In this document: one piece after another, positions 1 to 10,038 of the stretch
Numbering within the stretch: position 1 is the stretch's first letter
Layout of the letters: the number at the start of each line of letters is the position of its first letter
Assembly (NCBI GenBank): GCA_019417325.1
Contig: DXVO01000016.1
Coordinates: 62,001-126,000 of the forward strand
Source: Parabacteroides sp.
GTDB taxonomy: Bacteria > Bacteroidota > Bacteroidia > Bacteroidales > Tannerellaceae
DNA: 64,000 bases
Reading direction: 5' to 3'
Notes under the pieces: generated by a model
What the model was told of the DNA's origin: nothing
Seen by the model: the letters and a program-made list of their open reading frames with translations, nothing else
The model's database searches: none
Made by a program: the position numbers and the translations under genes

Positions 1-414
1 TCGGTAAGTGTACTACATCAAATTTCGCAAGCATACGGAGTAGAATTAACCACCCTGATGTTCGGAGACGAACCTAAAATGAGCAGTTATTTTATTACCC
101 GTAAAGGTAAAGGCATTGCCGTAGAACGTACCAAAGCCTATAAATACCAGTCACTGGCAGCAGGTTTTGTCGGCCGTAAAGCAGATCCGTTCATGGTAAC
201 TGTTCATCCCAATGACGAAAACACCCCTATCTATCTGAATTCCCATCCCGGACAAGAATATAATCTTGTATTGAAAGGCAGAATGCTTATACAAATAAAT
301 AATAAAGAACTTATACTGGAAGAAGGAGACAGCATCTATTTCAACTCCGAATTGCCCCATGGCATGAAAGCCCTGGACGGAGAAAAAGTTAGTTTCCTGG
401 CTATAATTTTATAA
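1..414 (+). CDS. XRE-type regulator with C-terminal cupin domain (5' end missing)
   Basis: The reading frame is open from base 1, so the gene starts before the window. The first visible residues (SVSVLHQISQAYGVELTTL) look like the end of a helix-turn-helix of the XRE/Cro type. The rest is a small cupin barrel, with the HPGQEYNLVLKG and EEGDSIYFNSELPHG segments typical of cupin_2. Such HTH-cupin proteins sense a small ligand and regulate nearby genes. Only 10 bp separate it from the acyl-CoA synthetase downstream, so the two are probably co-transcribed and the regulator may respond to an organic acid or CoA ester. The ligand is inference. Confidence 0.8.
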   Translation, partial: SVSVLHQISQAYGVELTTLMFGDEPKMSSYFITRKGKGIAVERTKAYKYQSLAAGFVGRKADPFMVTVHPNDENTPIYLNSHPGQEYNLVLKGRMLIQINNKELILEEGDSIYFNSELPHGMKALDGEKVSFLAIIL

Positions 415-424
415 TATAAAAAAA

Positions 425-2080
425 ATGTTAGAACGATTTATAGAACAAACGACTTTCACGTCGCAGGAAGATTTCATAAAGAATTTCAAAATCAAAGTTC
501 CGGAAAATTTCAATTTCGGATATGATGTAGTAGACGCTTGGGCCGCAGAAGATCCCGATAAAAAAGCATTATGCTGGACCAATGACCAGGGCGAACATAT
601 CGACTTTACATTTGCCGACCTGAAAAAGTATACCGACCAGACTGCATCCTACTTCCAATCACTTGGTATCGGACATGGCGATATGGTCATGTTGATATTG
701 AAACGGCGGTATGAGTTCTGGTTTTCTATCATAGCTCTTCATAAACTGGGAGCTGTAGTAATTCCCGCTACCCATTTGCTTACAAAAAAAGATATTGTAT
801 ATCGTGCTAATGCCGCAGATATAAAAATGATTGTTTGCGCGGGTGAAGAAGTGATAACCCAACATATTATCGATGCATTACCGGATTCGCCTACTATAAA
901 GACAGTTGTTTCTGTCGGCCCCCAATACGCCGAGGGATTTGAAAACTTCCAAAAAGGAATAGAAAAGGCGGCTCCTTTCGTACGTCCTTCACATCCGAAC
1001 AGCAATGATGATATTTCATTAATGTACTTCACATCAGGGACTACAGGGAATCCCAAAATGGTGGCTCACGACTTCACCTATCCTTTAGGACATATCGTAA
1101 CCGGAAGTTTCTGGCATAACCTGCACAAAGACAGCCTGCACCTCACAATTGCCGATACCGGATGGGGGAAAGCAGTGTGGGGTAAGCTATACGGACAATG
1201 GATTGCCGGCGCTACTGTTTTCGTATACGACCACGAGAAGTTTACTCCTGCCGATATGTTGCAGATGATACAGGATTACCGGATTACGTCTCTGTGTGCA
1301 CCTCCAACTATTTTCCGCTTTCTCATCAAAGAAGACATCAGCAAATACGACCTTTCATCTTTGCAATATTGTACTATTGCAGGAGAAGCGTTGAACCCTG
1401 CTGTATTCGATACGTTTTATAAGCTGACTGGCATCAAACTGATGGAAGGGTTCGGGCAGACAGAAACGACTCTGACCGTAGCGACTTTCCCTTGGATGGA
1501 ACCGAAACCGGGTTCCATGGGGGTTCCCAATCCTCAATATGATGTCGACTTGTTACGTCCGGACGGTTCCCGTGCTGAAGACGGGGAACAAGGTCAAATC
1601 GTTATCCATACAACCGGCGGCAAACCGATTGGTTTATTCAAAGAATACTATCGTGATGCCGAACGTACCCACGAAGCATGGCACGACGGATTATATTATA
1701 CAGGAGATGTGGCATGGCGTGATGAAGACGGTTACTTATGGTTTGTTGGCCGTGCGGATGATGTCATCAAAAGCTCAGGCTACCGTATCGGACCGTTTGA
1801 AGTAGAAAGCGCCTTGATGACTCACCCGGCTGTTGTTGAATGTGCCATCACCGGTGTTCCGGATGAAATACGCGGGCAGGTCGTAAAAGCGACAATCGTA
1901 CTTGCCAAAGATTACAAAGGCAAAGCCGGAAACGAATTGATAAAGGAACTCCAGGACCATGTGAAACGGGTCACTGCACCTTACAAATATCCCCGCGTAG
2001 TCGAATTTGTAGACGAATTGCCCAAAACAATCAGCGGAAAAATCCGCCGTGTGGAAATTCGGGATAAAGACAATAAATAG
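425..2080 (+). CDS. AMP-forming acyl-CoA synthetase (acetyl/medium-chain type)
   Basis: A 551-residue member of the ANL (AMP-binding) family, which activates a carboxylic acid with ATP and joins it to CoA through an acyl-adenylate. The phosphate-binding loop TSGTTGNPKM is near residue 203, the adenylate motif GFGQTETT near 340, YYTGD near 425, the hinge region GYRIGPFEVES near 455, and the catalytic lysine lies in PKTISGKIRR near 538. Length and C-terminal domain are complete. It resembles the acetyl-CoA synthetase/medium-chain branch more than FadD; the exact acid cannot be told. It follows the cupin regulator and ends before an intrinsic terminator. Confidence 0.88.
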   Translation: MLERFIEQTTFTSQEDFIKNFKIKVPENFNFGYDVVDAWAAEDPDKKALCWTNDQGEHIDFTFADLKKYTDQTASYFQSLGIGHGDMVMLILKRRYEFWFSIIALHKLGAVVIPATHLLTKKDIVYRANAADIKMIVCAGEEVITQHIIDALPDSPTIKTVVSVGPQYAEGFENFQKGIEKAAPFVRPSHPNSNDDISLMYFTSGTTGNPKMVAHDFTYPLGHIVTGSFWHNLHKDSLHLTIADTGWGKAVWGKLYGQWIAGATVFVYDHEKFTPADMLQMIQDYRITSLCAPPTIFRFLIKEDISKYDLSSLQYCTIAGEALNPAVFDTFYKLTGIKLMEGFGQTETTLTVATFPWMEPKPGSMGVPNPQYDVDLLRPDGSRAEDGEQGQIVIHTTGGKPIGLFKEYYRDAERTHEAWHDGLYYTGDVAWRDEDGYLWFVGRADDVIKSSGYRIGPFEVESALMTHPAVVECAITGVPDEIRGQVVKATIVLAKDYKGKAGNELIKELQDHVKRVTAPYKYPRVVEFVDELPKTISGKIRRVEIRDKDNK

Positions 2081-2093
2081 TTCTTATCATTGG

Positions 2094-2122
2094 GGCGGTG
2101 ATATGAATGCACCGCCTCTTTT
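2094..2122 (+). terminator. Intrinsic terminator after the acyl-CoA synthetase
   Basis: A 7-bp perfect GC-rich stem, GGCGGTG (2094-2100) with CACCGCC (2110-2116), has a 9-nt loop and is followed by TCTTTT. It lies 14 bp after the synthetase stop. It also overlaps an ATG at 2107 in frame with the sigma factor, which makes that longer start unlikely. Confidence 0.75.
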
Positions 2123-2151
2123 CACCTTACAAGCTAATACACATTAACCTT

Positions 2152-2745
2152 ATGACTTTGCCGGAATACTATACCCTTGAAGACACCACTCTTTGGGAAC
2201 TTTTACTCAAAGATGATTTTTACGTACTTGAAGTTCTGTACAAAAGACATTATAACTTATTATTCAACTATGGCATGAAAGTTTGTACAGACAAAGAAAT
2301 TGTAAAAGATTGCATACAAAATTTATTTATCAAATTATATCAAAGTGACTGTTTGAAAGAAACACTATATGTTCGTTCTTACTTACTCAAATCACTAAGA
2401 AATATATTATTCGATAAATTAAAATACATACAAACTACAATTTGCATCCATGATATTCCATTTTATTCTTTATCTGACGAATCTAATTTTGACCATCTAT
2501 TTCCTTTAGATGACGAAGAACAACTATTACACGAACAACTGTCAAAAGCTTTTTCCGAACTGACCGATAATCAAAAAAAGATCATTTACCTACGTTATAT
2601 AAAAGGGCTACCTTATAAGAAAATTGCAAAAATCACAAATATGAATCCTCAATCAACAATGAATTCTGTATCCCGCGCCCTTGCAAAACTCAGAATGTTA
2701 ATCACAAAATATAATAAAATCAAACAAACACCTATTGATAAATAA
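2152..2745 (+). CDS. ECF-type RNA polymerase sigma factor
   Basis: A 197-residue sigma-70 family protein of the extracytoplasmic-function kind. Region 2 is seen in LYKRHYNLLFNYGMKV and DCIQNLFIKLY, and region 4 in FSELTDNQKKIIYLRYIKGLPYKK and SVSRALAKLR. The upstream ATG at 2107 sits inside the preceding terminator hairpin, so ATG 2152 is preferred. It lies directly before a SusC/SusD locus, as many Bacteroidetes sigma factors do, but no FecR-type anti-sigma gene lies between them. It probably drives the SusC operon (inference). The gene and its flanks are notably AT-rich. Confidence 0.85.
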   Translation: MTLPEYYTLEDTTLWELLLKDDFYVLEVLYKRHYNLLFNYGMKVCTDKEIVKDCIQNLFIKLYQSDCLKETLYVRSYLLKSLRNILFDKLKYIQTTICIHDIPFYSLSDESNFDHLFPLDDEEQLLHEQLSKAFSELTDNQKKIIYLRYIKGLPYKKIAKITNMNPQSTMNSVSRALAKLRMLITKYNKIKQTPIDK

Positions 2746-2971
2746 ATATTTTAATTTATCTGTTTTCATTGAGTATATTATTTACTTTTAATCGTATTAT
2801 TATTAACAACACAATCTAAATATTCATTATTTATAAAATGTATCATCTAATAACTCTTAAACTAAACAGCCTATGAAGTAAAATCGTAAAGAGAAATCGA
2901 CTTTCTCCGATACCCTCTGTATTGACACACAAGTACAAATTAAGCAGAAATAAAAAACCCTTTGTTAACTT
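2746..2971 (+). promoter_or_regulatory. AT-rich leader/promoter region before the susC-like gene
   Basis: This 226-bp gap holds no gene. It is very AT-rich and presumably contains the promoter of the SusC/SusD operon; no TAnnTTTG box stands out, which would fit use of the adjacent ECF sigma factor. A small hairpin GAGAAA (2891-2896) with TTTCTC (2902-2907) lies in the probable untranslated leader. Confidence 0.35.
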
Positions 2972-5900
2972 ATGAAACACCTATCCCTTATTAATCTGAA
3001 AAAGATATATTTTCCAGTACTTTTCAGTATAGTTATATTATATCTTAATGGAAAATCTCCAGTCTTCGCACATGGACTATCCACTTTAAACACGTCCAAT
3101 ATTCAACAAAAGAAATTCATGCTGACAGGTAAAGTCATGGATGATTTGAATGAGCCTCTAGCCGGAGCCACTATCATCGTAGTCGGAAGTACCAGGGGTG
3201 TTACAACTGATTTGGACGGAACCTTCGAAATAGAAGTCATTCCTACTGATAAACTATCATTTTCCTATTTAGGTATGCAAGACCAAACTATCCCTATAGG
3301 AAATCAAAAAATGCTCGTAATCAAAATGGAACCGAAAATAGACGAGTTACAGGAAGTTACTGTTGTTGCTTACGGAAAACAAACCAAAGCCAGTGTAATC
3401 GGGGCTATTACCACTATTGGAGCAGAACAATTGAAAATGCCCGTAGCAAAAATCAGTACCAGTTTAGCTGGACAGCTAGCCGGTATCGTAGCCATGCAAC
3501 GAACAGGAGAACCCGGTGCCGGAGCTGATTTTTGGATTCGAGGAGTTAATACTTTTGGGAATAACAACAAACCATTAGTATTGGTCGACGGAGTTGAAAG
3601 GTCCATGGATCTTGTAGACTCTGAAGATATAGCATCTTTCTCCATTCTAAAAGATGCAACAGCAACAGCTTTATATGGAGTAAGAGGGGCAAATGGTATT
3701 GTACTAATTACAACTAAACGAGGAAAAGAGTCTGTTCCTTCCGTAAATGCAAGGGTGGAGTTCGGTATCTCAAATCCTATTCGGATGGCAAAACTTGCCA
3801 CCGGCGAACAATGGATAGATTATTATAATGATTTGTCTCTCGAATCGCAGGGACGCTTAGCTTACCAACCCACGTTGAAAGAAAAATACATAACAGGAGC
3901 AGACCCCGATTTATATCCGAATATAGACTGGATTAATCTCATTTTTAAAACAATTTCCACAAGCACACGTGCAAATGTAAATGTAACCGGAGGTGGTAAA
4001 AAAATGCGCTATTATGTAGGAGGTTCTTTTTATACGGAGGGCGGAGTATTTAAACCTGCCAAAAATCCCCAATATGATCCGTCCATCGGATACACAAAAT
4101 TCAATTTCCGAACAAATATTGATATTGATATAACCACTTCTACTGAGTTAGGTTTATCCTTATCCAATCAATACGAAACTAAAAACAGATTGGGAGTCGA
4201 CATGGCTACAATGTATACGAATGTTATTACAACGTCCCCCATCTCAGTGGTTCCTGTATATTCCGACGGGACAAAATCACAACCTCTGGTAGGTAATAAC
4301 CCCTATTTACAACTCAATGACACTGGGTTTTCACAAGATTTCTGGAATAACGCCCAGTCGCTAATCAGTCTAACCCAGGATTTTTCCAATATTATAACCC
4401 AGGGCTTAAAAGCAAATATCAAATTTGCTTGGGATGCCCGTAATGAATCCACACTCGATAAACGCAAAAGTCCTTCTACATATTATGCAACCGGACGGGA
4501 TGAAAACGGGAACCTCGTCTTTCATAAAAACCATGACGGGAATGATTATTTATCCCTTAGCAGATCTAACCGCGGTTCAAGAACTATCAATCTGGAAGCT
4601 TCCGGAACTTATGAACGTGTATTTGATGACAAACATCGTGTCGGAGGACTTTTTCTATTTAATATGAGAGAATATACAGATAATTTTCCCGGTGATTATA
4701 TCGCAGCATTTCCCAACCGCAATATCGGTATAGCAGGACGTGCCACTTATTCCTTTATGGACAAATACTTCGGAGAATTTAATTTTGGATACAATGGTTC
4801 TGAAAACTTCGCTCCTGGTAAACAGTTCGGATTTTTCCCTTCTGCTGCTATCGGTTATATGATCAGCAACGAAAAATTCTTTGAAAAATTTCATTCCATC
4901 ATCAATTTACTGAAAATTAAAGCGTCTTATGGAGAAATCGGTAACGATAAAATCGGAGGAGACCGCCGTTTTGCCTTTAATTCTGAAATGAAATGGAGTG
5001 GCGAATATTATTTTGGAAGGGACCAATACCGAAAAGTTGCAGGTATTGCAACCGGACACCCTGGAAATCCGGATGTTTCATGGGAAACTGCAAAAAAATC
5101 AGATATAGGAATAGAAGTAGGTCTTTTCAATAAATTAAAATTGCAGGTTGATTATTTCCAGGAAAAACGTGAAGGCATCTATATTCAACAGCAAAGCGTT
5201 CCATCTATTGTAGGTATTAATGTAACCCAATATGTCAATCTGGGAAAAATGAAAAACCAAGGCGTTGATATGTCATTCGAATATGAACAAAGTGTTAATA
5301 GTTGGTTTATTTCAGCAAGAGCTAATTTCAGTTATAACCGGAACCAGAAATTATACGACGATGCACCTACTCCCATATGGCCTTACAGAAGCGAAGTAGG
5401 CTTCCCCCTATATCAGCAACGAGGCTTGGTTGCCCTAGGATTATTTGAATCTGAAGAAGATATTGCAGCCAGCCCAAAACAAACATTTGGTTCGGTACGT
5501 CCCGGAGACATAAAATATCGCGACATAAACGGGGATGGAAAAATTGACGAAAACGATGAAGTTGCAATAGGAAGGACTCACGTTCCGGAAATCAATTACG
5601 GGTTTGGAATCAGTGCCAGCCATAGAGGCTTTGACTTATCTTTATTTTTCCAAGGGGTAGGAAATGTCACTAATATTCTAACCAGCAGTCCCATATGGGG
5701 TGCAGCCGGAAACATTCTGACAGCAGGTCAATTATACAGTGAGGTTGCGGAAAACCGTTGGCGAGAAGAAACCCACGATCCCAATGCCCTATACCCCCGT
5801 CTATCAATGGCTGCTAACCCAAACAATCAGAGAAAATCGACTTTCTGGCTAAGAGATATGGGATTCATGAGGTTAAAAAATGCAGAAATCGGATATACCA

Positions 5901-6076
5901 TACCTAAAAAAATCATCCAGAAAATAGGATTATCAACCGTTCGTCTTTATATACAAGGAGTTAATCTACTTACTTTTAGCAAGTTTAAACTATGGGACCC
6001 GGAAGCTAATTCGGCGTACGGAAATGTATATCCACAAATGAGAACTGCCAATATAGGATTAAATGTTAACTTTTAA
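2972..6076 (+). CDS. SusC/RagA-type TonB-linked outer-membrane transporter
   Basis: A 1034-residue TonB-dependent transporter. After a signal segment comes a carboxypeptidase-regulatory-like domain (about 49-120), the TonB-box/plug junction ELQEVTVVAYGKQ, a plug with FWIRGVNTFG and LVLVDGVER, and a long beta-barrel ending in ANIGLNVNF with terminal Phe. It imports a nutrient, usually a glycan or peptide, bound by the SusD partner 12 bp downstream. It lacks the N-terminal STN domain normally used for FecR/ECF-sigma signalling, which is notable because an ECF sigma gene lies just upstream. The substrate cannot be read from the sequence. Confidence 0.92.
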   Translation: MKHLSLINLKKIYFPVLFSIVILYLNGKSPVFAHGLSTLNTSNIQQKKFMLTGKVMDDLNEPLAGATIIVVGSTRGVTTDLDGTFEIEVIPTDKLSFSYLGMQDQTIPIGNQKMLVIKMEPKIDELQEVTVVAYGKQTKASVIGAITTIGAEQLKMPVAKISTSLAGQLAGIVAMQRTGEPGAGADFWIRGVNTFGNNNKPLVLVDGVERSMDLVDSEDIASFSILKDATATALYGVRGANGIVLITTKRGKESVPSVNARVEFGISNPIRMAKLATGEQWIDYYNDLSLESQGRLAYQPTLKEKYITGADPDLYPNIDWINLIFKTISTSTRANVNVTGGGKKMRYYVGGSFYTEGGVFKPAKNPQYDPSIGYTKFNFRTNIDIDITTSTELGLSLSNQYETKNRLGVDMATMYTNVITTSPISVVPVYSDGTKSQPLVGNNPYLQLNDTGFSQDFWNNAQSLISLTQDFSNIITQGLKANIKFAWDARNESTLDKRKSPSTYYATGRDENGNLVFHKNHDGNDYLSLSRSNRGSRTINLEASGTYERVFDDKHRVGGLFLFNMREYTDNFPGDYIAAFPNRNIGIAGRATYSFMDKYFGEFNFGYNGSENFAPGKQFGFFPSAAIGYMISNEKFFEKFHSIINLLKIKASYGEIGNDKIGGDRRFAFNSEMKWSGEYYFGRDQYRKVAGIATGHPGNPDVSWETAKKSDIGIEVGLFNKLKLQVDYFQEKREGIYIQQQSVPSIVGINVTQYVNLGKMKNQGVDMSFEYEQSVNSWFISARANFSYNRNQKLYDDAPTPIWPYRSEVGFPLYQQRGLVALGLFESEEDIAASPKQTFGSVRPGDIKYRDINGDGKIDENDEVAIGRTHVPEINYGFGISASHRGFDLSLFFQGVGNVTNILTSSPIWGAAGNILTAGQLYSEVAENRWREETHDPNALYPRLSMAANPNNQRKSTFWLRDMGFMRLKNAEIGYTIPKKIIQKIGLSTVRLYIQGVNLLTFSKFKLWDPEANSAYGNVYPQMRTANIGLNVNF

Positions 6077-6087
6077 ACCATACAAAA

Positions 6088-7926
6088 ATGAATAAAGCTA
6101 TAATAACAGGAATCATCCTCCTTCATCTATACACACTAACCTCTTGTGAAAAATATCTACAAGTCCAGTTAGACAACCAGATGACACAAAACGAGGTTTT
6201 CAGTAAACGCAGCACGACCGAAGCATATTTGGCCCAAGTATATAGTTACCTACCAAAAGAACACGAATTATTAAATGCAGGAAGTACCGTTCCACGTAGT
6301 GACGAGGCTCTTTTTTCCTGGTGGTCTGCTGTAGATTACATCCCCTTTAACAATGGTTCATGGGGACCAACATCAGAACCCTTTAATATATGGCCCAGCA
6401 AATACACAGGTATCAACCAGGCTACTATTTTTATGAACCATGTAGGAGAATGCAAAGATCTTGATGAAACGACTATTAATACAATGAGAGCGGAAGCACG
6501 TTTCCTACGAGCCTATTTCTACTTCGAAATGGTACGTCAATATGGTCCTGTATATATATGGGGCGATAAAGATCCCGATATATTAATACGGGGAGAAGAT
6601 GTCGATCGTCACTCATTGGAAACGAATATAAACTTCATTATTTCCGAATATGACAAAGCGATAGAAATCCTGCCTCTCGAAATATCCGATCACACTTGGA
6701 ACGGACGTATTACCAAAGGGATTGTCATGGCAGCCAAAGCACGTCTTTTATTATATGCAGCCAGTCCGTTGTTTAATGGATGCGAATTATATAAAGGTCT
6801 CAAAAATAAAGAAGGTGAATATCTTTTCCCACAATCTGCAGATCTTAACAAATGGGAAGAAGCGGCAAAGGCGGCAAAAACTGTCATTGATCTCGGCATT
6901 TATTCTCTTTATGAAAATCAAACAGAAACAGATCCTATGCGAAAAGCCATCAAATCTTACCAAGGAGTTATTTTCGACAAATGGAATAATGAAATCATTT
7001 GGGGTATGTGGAAAACCGACGGGATGGAACTGAATGTCAGATGTGCTCCTCCGCGTGTAGTAAAAGAGGGCTATGGAGGCTACTGCCCTTCTATGAAACT
7101 TGTAGATACTTATCCGATGGCCACATCCGGAAGATATCCGATAACCGGATATAATACAGATGGTACACCAGTTATCGATAATAAATCCGGCTATCAAGAA
7201 TATGGCTTTACCAATCAATTCGTACACCCCCTGGATACATTCGGTACAGTAAATGCTCATAATAGTTGTGTTGGAAGGGATGCCCGTTTTTATGCTTCGA
7301 TACTGGCTAATGGCTTCAATTGGATCAATACATATAAAGGGACTAAACTTGTTACTTTTTACACTGGCGGAACCTCAACCTTCTCCACAAGTGCGGACTG
7401 TATAAAAGTAGGTTATCTCTGGCGACGAATGACTGACCCCACTCTAAACATTGAAGACGGAAACTGGGGACAGATTTTATGGCCTCTTTACCGCTTGGCT
7501 GAAATCTATCTGAATTATGCAGAAGCATGTAATGAAAAACCCAACCGGAATGAAACGGAAGCCTTGCTTTACATTAATAAAGTAAGAAACCGCTCGGGAT
7601 TAAATAATCTGGAATCAGCTTATCCGGAAGTTATCGGAAACAAAGTATTACTAAGGGAACTCATACAAAAAGAGCGGATGGTAGAATTAGCATTCGAGGG
7701 ACATCGCTATCATGATGTCCGCCGCTGGATGATTGCAGAAAAAGAAATGAATGGAGCAAACTGGACACGTAATCTCCTTGCAACAAACTACGAGGATTCA
7801 TGGACTCGTACAGACCAATTGTGGGGAAAAGACAAACGGGTATTTTTACCTAAACATTACTTTTTCCCTATCAACCAGAAGCAATTAAATGAAATGAAAA
7901 ATATCACACAAAACTATGGATGGTAA
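6088..7926 (+). CDS. SusD/RagB-type nutrient-binding outer-membrane lipoprotein
   Basis: A 612-residue SusD-family lipoprotein, the surface lid of the SusC transporter. The signal peptide ends in a lipobox, TLTSC. The N-terminal SusD-like part includes TTEAYLAQVYSYL and EARFLRAYFYFEMVRQYGPV, and the RagB/SusD C-terminal region includes YRLAEIYLNYAEACNE and ELIQKERMVELAFEGHRYHDVRRW, all classic family signatures. Length is within the normal 500-650 range. It is co-transcribed with the upstream susC-like gene and the downstream DUF1735 lipoprotein. No polysaccharide-degrading enzyme is nearby, so the ligand remains open. Confidence 0.92.
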   Translation: MNKAIITGIILLHLYTLTSCEKYLQVQLDNQMTQNEVFSKRSTTEAYLAQVYSYLPKEHELLNAGSTVPRSDEALFSWWSAVDYIPFNNGSWGPTSEPFNIWPSKYTGINQATIFMNHVGECKDLDETTINTMRAEARFLRAYFYFEMVRQYGPVYIWGDKDPDILIRGEDVDRHSLETNINFIISEYDKAIEILPLEISDHTWNGRITKGIVMAAKARLLLYAASPLFNGCELYKGLKNKEGEYLFPQSADLNKWEEAAKAAKTVIDLGIYSLYENQTETDPMRKAIKSYQGVIFDKWNNEIIWGMWKTDGMELNVRCAPPRVVKEGYGGYCPSMKLVDTYPMATSGRYPITGYNTDGTPVIDNKSGYQEYGFTNQFVHPLDTFGTVNAHNSCVGRDARFYASILANGFNWINTYKGTKLVTFYTGGTSTFSTSADCIKVGYLWRRMTDPTLNIEDGNWGQILWPLYRLAEIYLNYAEACNEKPNRNETEALLYINKVRNRSGLNNLESAYPEVIGNKVLLRELIQKERMVELAFEGHRYHDVRRWMIAEKEMNGANWTRNLLATNYEDSWTRTDQLWGKDKRVFLPKHYFFPINQKQLNEMKNITQNYGW

Positions 7927-7946
7927 ATCCAATAAAAATCAAAGAT

Positions 7947-8885
7947 ATGAATATGAAACAAATTATATGGCTATGTTTTTTACCTGTAGCATTATTTACA
8001 ATGCCTGCATGCAAAGACACACGAATGAATTATATGGTAGACGACAAAGTTTACCTATTAAATCCCGGGCTCAATGAAACAACAATTTTCAATTGGGGAG
8101 ACTTCACTTACAATCTTTACGTCATCAAAAGCGGAAAAGGACAACAAGGCGCAACTGTCAAATTAAATATTGATGAAGTTATCATGCAAAAGTATAATAC
8201 AGAACATCACACTCAATATAAATTATTGCCGGAAGATTGTTATACAGTTAAAGTTAATAGTCTCTCTTTCAACAGTTCTGATTACCGTCAAGCATTTTGG
8301 GTTGATTTCAAAGCCGACAAAATAGCTGAACTTCAAAAAAACAGTACTGAGGCTTATGTCCTGCCCTGCCAAATGCAAGTTGAAGACAATTCCATCGAAA
8401 CCACAGGAACAGAAAATACAATCAGTATCATTGTTCCTACTGTAAAAGAACCTTATCTGGAATTAAATAATCCGGGATTATTTTCACCAGGCGTAACTTT
8501 AACTCCGGCTTCTGATGATATTATGTTCATCTATTCCAAAGTCAAAACGAATTATTATAATCAGTGGGATCTATCCTACAGCCTGGAAATAGACGCAAAA
8601 ATATTGGAACAATACAATGACACAGCCAATGTGAAATATCAGCTTCTTCCGGAAAAAGCTTACGAATTTGACAAATCCACTTGGGTTATCCCTGCTTCAA
8701 AAGATGATCAGTATATTAAAATTCAATTGAATAAAAAAGGATTGATTTCCGGCAATAACTATCAATTTGGGAAATATGCCATCCCTATTCGTTTGGCATC
8801 CGTATCCATGCACAAAATAAACCCTCAATGTTCAACCATGTTATACCCGGTAATACTTGAAGAGAAAGAAACAGATACAAAGTAA
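7947..8885 (+). CDS. DUF1735 (BT_3987-like) surface lipoprotein, two tandem domains
   Basis: A lipoprotein with signal peptide and lipobox (TMPAC) followed by two related halves. Each half holds the same pattern, seen as MQKYNTEHHTQYKLLPEDCY near 79 and LEQYNDTANVKYQLLPEKAY near 222, so the DUF1735/BT_3987-type fold is probably duplicated. Such proteins are encoded in SusC/SusD loci and are thought to help capture ligand at the cell surface. ATG 7947 was chosen over 7920 because the longer start overlaps the end of the SusD gene and adds residues before the signal peptide; ATG 7953 is also possible. Confidence 0.8.
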   Translation: MNMKQIIWLCFLPVALFTMPACKDTRMNYMVDDKVYLLNPGLNETTIFNWGDFTYNLYVIKSGKGQQGATVKLNIDEVIMQKYNTEHHTQYKLLPEDCYTVKVNSLSFNSSDYRQAFWVDFKADKIAELQKNSTEAYVLPCQMQVEDNSIETTGTENTISIIVPTVKEPYLELNNPGLFSPGVTLTPASDDIMFIYSKVKTNYYNQWDLSYSLEIDAKILEQYNDTANVKYQLLPEKAYEFDKSTWVIPASKDDQYIKIQLNKKGLISGNNYQFGKYAIPIRLASVSMHKINPQCSTMLYPVILEEKETDTK

Positions 8886-8903
8886 CATTTCGATTTAAAT
8901 AAT

Positions 8904-8911
8904 TATATTTG
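8904..8911 (+). promoter_or_regulatory. Promoter -7 box (TATATTTG) of proB
   Basis: An exact match to the Bacteroidetes -7 consensus TAnnTTTG, 20 bp before the proB start codon, giving a short leader. Confidence 0.6.
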
Positions 8912-8931
8912 TGAATTAAAGTATCACAAAT

Positions 8932-10017
8932 ATGGCTTATCAGTTTACAAAAATAGCAGTAAAAATAGGGAGTAACGTACTTACCCGAAAAGACGGAACA
9001 CTGGATATTACCCGGATGTCTGCTTTGGTCGACCAGGTTGCAGAGCTTCACAGACACGGTGTAGAAGTAATCTTAATATCATCCGGAGCAGTAGCTTCCG
9101 GGCGCAGCGAAGTAAAACCAAACAGGAAATTAGACCCGGTTTCCGCACGCCAACTTTATTCTGCCGTTGGACAAGCTAAATTGATAAACCGTTACTTTGA
9201 ATTATTCCGTGAACATAAAATCGCTTGCGGACAGGTTCTTACTACGAAAGAAAATTTCGGCAGCCGTACCCATTACCTCAACCAAAAACATTGTATGGAG
9301 GTGATGCTCGAAAATAAAGTCATTCCTATCGTGAACGAAAACGACACGATTTCGGTTACAGAATTAATGTTCACCGACAATGACGAGTTATCCGGGTTGA
9401 TTGCAACCATGATGGGTATGGATGCACTGATTATTTTGAGTAATATAGACGGAATATATAATGGAAACCCTGCAGACCCTTCATCTGCCGTCATACGCGA
9501 AATAGACGGAGGAAAAGAAGACTTGTCCGAATATGTACAAACCGTCAAATCCTCATTCGGAAGAGGCGGCATGCTGACAAAATGCAATATCGCACAGAAA
9601 GTCGCGGACGAAGGAATTACCGTTATCATTGCAAACGGTAAAAAAGAGAATATTCTGCCGGAACTTCTCGTAAAAGAAAGTGCAACCGTTTGTACCCGCT
9701 TCCGCCCTTCCGCCAAACCGGTTAGCAGCGTCAAGAAATGGATTGCACATTCCGAAGGTTTTGCCAAAGGGGAAATACACATCAACAAGGGAGCTGAAGA
9801 AGCCTTACTGGGACCGAAAGCGACCAGTATCCTGCTGGTTGGCGTTACCCATATAGCCGGTGATTTTGAAAAAGATGATATAGTAAAGATTATCAACGAA
9901 GACGGGACCCAGATAGGTGTCGGTTGTGCCGGATACGACAGCCGCGAAGCTAACGGATTAATCGGAAAACGCGACATGAAGCCGTTGATACATTACGATT
10001 ATCTATATATAGATTAA
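8932..10017 (+). CDS. proB: Glutamate 5-kinase
   Basis: A 361-residue two-domain glutamate 5-kinase that phosphorylates glutamate with ATP, the first step of proline synthesis. The amino-acid-kinase domain shows VKIGSNVLTR at the start, VILISSGAVASGR near 44, PIVNENDTIS near 135 and FGRGGMLTKCNIAQ near 207. A C-terminal PUA domain follows (about 275-361). It acts with ProA, encoded 540 bp downstream, with one small membrane-protein gene in between. A clear TAnnTTTG promoter precedes it. Confidence 0.95.
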   Translation: MAYQFTKIAVKIGSNVLTRKDGTLDITRMSALVDQVAELHRHGVEVILISSGAVASGRSEVKPNRKLDPVSARQLYSAVGQAKLINRYFELFREHKIACGQVLTTKENFGSRTHYLNQKHCMEVMLENKVIPIVNENDTISVTELMFTDNDELSGLIATMMGMDALIILSNIDGIYNGNPADPSSAVIREIDGGKEDLSEYVQTVKSSFGRGGMLTKCNIAQKVADEGITVIIANGKKENILPELLVKESATVCTRFRPSAKPVSSVKKWIAHSEGFAKGEIHINKGAEEALLGPKATSILLVGVTHIAGDFEKDDIVKIINEDGTQIGVGCAGYDSREANGLIGKRDMKPLIHYDYLYID

Positions 10018-10038
10018 TAACCTAAAAACGTAAAGAGT

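Noticed and set aside
2107..2151. N-terminal extension of the sigma factor by 15 codons
   Set aside because: The ATG lies inside the terminator hairpin of the preceding gene.
9273..9977. 234-codon minus-strand frame
   Set aside because: Antisense to proB, which has all family motifs; no separate promoter or domain.
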